A DNA stretch of 14,681 nt. Origin: an uncultured Methylococcaceae bacterium. GTDB lineage: Bacteria; Pseudomonadota; Gammaproteobacteria; Methylococcales; Methylococcaceae. The stretch is from contig CAIVXW010000426.1 of the NCBI GenBank assembly GCA_903910005.1, positions 1 through 14,681 on the forward strand, written 5' to 3'. Both the position numbers and the translations under genes were made by a program. Each line of letters starts with the position of its first letter. Position 1 is the first letter of the stretch. Below are positions 12,894 through 14,681 of this stretch, piece by piece. Below the pieces are notes generated by a model. It ran no database searches, was not told where the DNA came from, and saw only the letters and a list, made by a program, of their open reading frames with translations.

Positions 12894-13856
12894 CTAACCG
12901 GCTTCCTCGTAGACGCCGTAGCCAGCCAGCCGGGCATAACGCTGCTCAAGCAGAGCCTCGCGGGGCGTATGCAGCAGTTCATCCAGATGCCGCTTCAGGG
13001 TCTGTTTGAGGGTCTCGGCAATCCGGCGGCGATCCCGGTGGGCACCGCCCAGGGGTTCCGGCACGATTTCGTCGATCAGTTCCAGTTCCTTCAATCGGTC
13101 AGAAGTAATGCCCATGGCTTCGGCGGCCAGTTCGGCCTTGTCGGCACTTTTCCAGAGAATGGAGGCACAGCCTTCGGGAGAAATCACCGAATAGGTGCTG
13201 TATTGCAGCATCAGCAGGCGGTCACCGACCCCGATGGCCAGGGCACCGCCGGAACCACCCTCGCCGATAACCGTGCAGAGAATGGGCGTTTGCAGCCGTG
13301 ACATCCCGAACAGGTTGCGGGCAATGGCCTCACTCTGACCGCGCTCCTCGGCACCAATGCCGGGATAGGCACCGGGGGTGTCGATAAAGCACAGAATGGG
13401 AAGCCGGAACCGTTCCGCCAGACGCATCAGTCGCAGGGCCTTGCGGTAACCCTCGGGACGGGGCATGCCGAAATTGCGATAAATTTTCTCTTTGGTATCG
13501 CGGCCCTTCTGATGACCCATTACCACCACCGGCTGGCCGTCAAGGCGGCACAATCCACCCACGATGGCGGGATCATCCGCAAATACCCGATCACCGTGCA
13601 GTTCATGAAACTCATCGAACATCAGTTCCAGATAATCCAGGGTATAGGGGCGTTGCGGGTGACGTGACAACTGCGAAACCTGCCAGGCGGACAGCGATGA
13701 GAAAATTCTTTCGGTCAGTTTCTGGCTTTTGTCCTCAAGTTTCGAAATTTCGTCGCTGATGTTGATTTCATTATCAGAGCCGATGCGTTTGAGTTCTTCG
13801 ATCTGGGCTTCAAGCTCGGCGATGGGTTGTTCGAAATCTAGAAATTTTAGATCCAT
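12894..13856 (-). CDS. accA: Acetyl-CoA carboxylase carboxyltransferase subunit alpha
   Basis: The 320-residue product (E. coli 319) pairs with AccD to form the carboxyltransferase that moves CO2 from biotin to acetyl-CoA, the committed step of fatty-acid synthesis. It starts MDLKFLDFEQPIAELEAQIEEL, giving the N-terminal helical segment. Conserved crotonase-fold parts follow: GHQKGRDTKEKIYRNFGMPRPEGYRKALRLM (about 114-144), FIDTPGAYPGIGAEERGQ (about 157-174) and GEGGSGGALAIGVGD (198-212), whose backbone amides form an oxyanion hole. The ribosome-binding site is weak (CGGAT region). dnaE, the usual gene upstream in gammaproteobacteria, is replaced here by a dienelactone-hydrolase-family gene 73 bp away. 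No clear promoter was found in that gap, although the spacing suggests one. Confidence 0.98.
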   Translation of the reverse strand: MDLKFLDFEQPIAELEAQIEELKRIGSDNEINISDEISKLEDKSQKLTERIFSSLSAWQVSQLSRHPQRPYTLDYLELMFDEFHELHGDRVFADDPAIVGGLCRLDGQPVVVMGHQKGRDTKEKIYRNFGMPRPEGYRKALRLMRLAERFRLPILCFIDTPGAYPGIGAEERGQSEAIARNLFGMSRLQTPILCTVIGEGGSGGALAIGVGDRLLMLQYSTYSVISPEGCASILWKSADKAELAAEAMGITSDRLKELELIDEIVPEPLGGAHRDRRRIAETLKQTLKRHLDELLHTPREALLEQRYARLAGYGVYEEAG

Positions 13857-13929
13857 GGGCGATCCGGTGTTTTGGCTGCTGGGTTGGATGGAGAAGTCTG
13901 AACGGGAATGCGGGCGTCCCCGGGGCGGG

Positions 13930-14649
13930 CTAGTTTAGCACTTCGGCCAGAAAGTTCCGCAAGCTCTCGAAAGAACGACGCTCTGCCCCGGCATCGTACA
14001 GGGTACCGAACGCCCGGTCGTTGGCCCGGGGATTGGTGAAGGCATGCAGGGTATTGCCATACAGATGCAGTTGCCAGTCGGCACCGGCCTCGGTGAGTTC
14101 CCGGGCCAGAACCAGAGCCTGTTCCGGTGTCGCCATGGGATCAGCGTGACCGTGCAGTATCAAAACCTTCGCCCGGATGCGTTGTCCGGCGGTGTTGCCG
14201 GGCGGGGTGAACAAACCGTGGAAACTCACCACACCCGCCAGATCGGCACCGGTGCGGGCCAGATCCAGCACGCACAGCCCGCCAAAACAAAAGCCCAGAG
14301 CGGCAATACGGGATGAATCCACCCCGGCAAGATGCCGTGCCGTCTGCAAAGCCTGCTGCATCCGCGCCTGCAAAAAGGCCCGATCCTGCATGAACGGCTG
14401 CATCAGGCGGGCATTTTGTGCCGGATCCGTACCGACAACCCCCTTGCCGTACATGTCGAGGGCAAAGGCTGCGTACCCCAGTTCCGCAATCTGGCAGGCT
14501 TTCTGTTCGACAAAGGCGTCGCGTCCCCCCCAGGCATGGGCGACAAGTACCAGGGGACGCGGGCCGGTCTGGCGATCATCACAGGCATAATAGCCTTCCA
14601 GAACGGTGTTCTGGTGGGTGTATTCGATTAAACGGGTTTCAATGGTCAT
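13930..14649 (-). CDS. Dienelactone hydrolase family protein
   Basis: The 239-residue product is a cytoplasmic alpha/beta hydrolase of the dienelactone hydrolase family. The catalytic triad is visible: nucleophile C121 in GFCFGG (119-124), D170 in HGHADPM and H202 in LHAFTNP. A Cys nucleophile instead of Ser is the hallmark of this family. The segment HAWGGRDAFVEQKACQIAELGYAAFALDMYGKG (about 38-70) is also typical. No aromatic-degradation genes are nearby, so a role on true dienelactone is not supported; many members have unknown substrates. The ATG has CCGGAG about eight bases upstream. The last 32 bases of the window hold this leader and nothing else recognisable. Confidence 0.92.
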   Translation of the reverse strand: MTIETRLIEYTHQNTVLEGYYACDDRQTGPRPLVLVAHAWGGRDAFVEQKACQIAELGYAAFALDMYGKGVVGTDPAQNARLMQPFMQDRAFLQARMQQALQTARHLAGVDSSRIAALGFCFGGLCVLDLARTGADLAGVVSFHGLFTPPGNTAGQRIRAKVLILHGHADPMATPEQALVLARELTEAGADWQLHLYGNTLHAFTNPRANDRAFGTLYDAGAERRSFESLRNFLAEVLN

Positions 14650-14681
14650 GAATCAACTCCGGGAATGGTCGGTGGTGAGCG

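Noticed and set aside
13857..13929. Terminator or promoter between the hydrolase gene and accA
   Set aside because: CCCCGGGG and repeated GCCCGC are present, but there is no T run and no -35/-10 pair.

Overview
This is a dense, GC-rich proteobacterial chromosome segment with nearly wall-to-wall genes, most on the minus strand. A ZapD cell-division protein (a family of gamma- and beta-proteobacteria), the accA-tilS pair, the rplU-rpmA-obg order and a beta/gamma-type cytosolic-like malate dehydrogenase point to the Gammaproteobacteria or a near relative. A CbbQ-type Rubisco activase suggests a Calvin-cycle autotroph such as a sulfur oxidiser. The genus cannot be fixed from this window. I saw no tRNA, rRNA, CRISPR array, phage gene or intact transposase.

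Layout. Positions 1-993 hold the ribosome block: a good sigma70-type promoter, rplU, rpmA, an intrinsic terminator and the 5' end of obg (runs off the window). Positions 998-2357 hold an overlapping AMMECR1-Memo pair (AmmeMemoRadiSam proteins A and B). zapD (2491-3258) is bracketed on both sides by related repeat clusters made of heptamers plus a 19-bp perfect hairpin, present in three identical copies. Facing away from zapD is a solitary cbbQ (3556-4356, plus strand). Positions 4378-8322 carry four minus-strand genes: a MerR-type regulator, a CopZ-like metal chaperone, malate dehydrogenase and, coupled to it by an ATGA overlap, a cationic amino-acid/APC permease. The spacer in front of mdh is rich in hairpins that can compete with each other.

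Divergent from the MerR regulator is a plus-strand pair (8456-10594): an integral-membrane di-iron hydroxylase of the sterol desaturase/fatty acid hydroxylase superfamily and, 6 bp downstream, a DAO-family FAD oxidoreductase. An inverted repeat lies in the intergenic region. This divergon is the best candidate here for an uncharacterised system: a regulator with a CarH/LitR-like DNA-binding domain but no visible B12 motif, next to two oxygen- or electron-using enzymes. Substrate and signal are unknown.

Positions 10589-14649 are minus strand: a dienelactone-hydrolase-family protein, accA, tilS and a GDP-L-fucose synthase gene, the last coupled to tilS by a 4-nt overlap. The fucose synthase and the FAD oxidoreductase converge and share the palindrome CTATAG as their two stop codons.

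Function. Most genes are housekeeping (ribosome, fatty-acid synthesis, tRNA modification, division, central carbon). The accessory interest lies in the hydroxylase/FAD/MerR divergon, the zapD-flanking repeats, the mdh leader, the orphan cbbQ and the out-of-context fcl.
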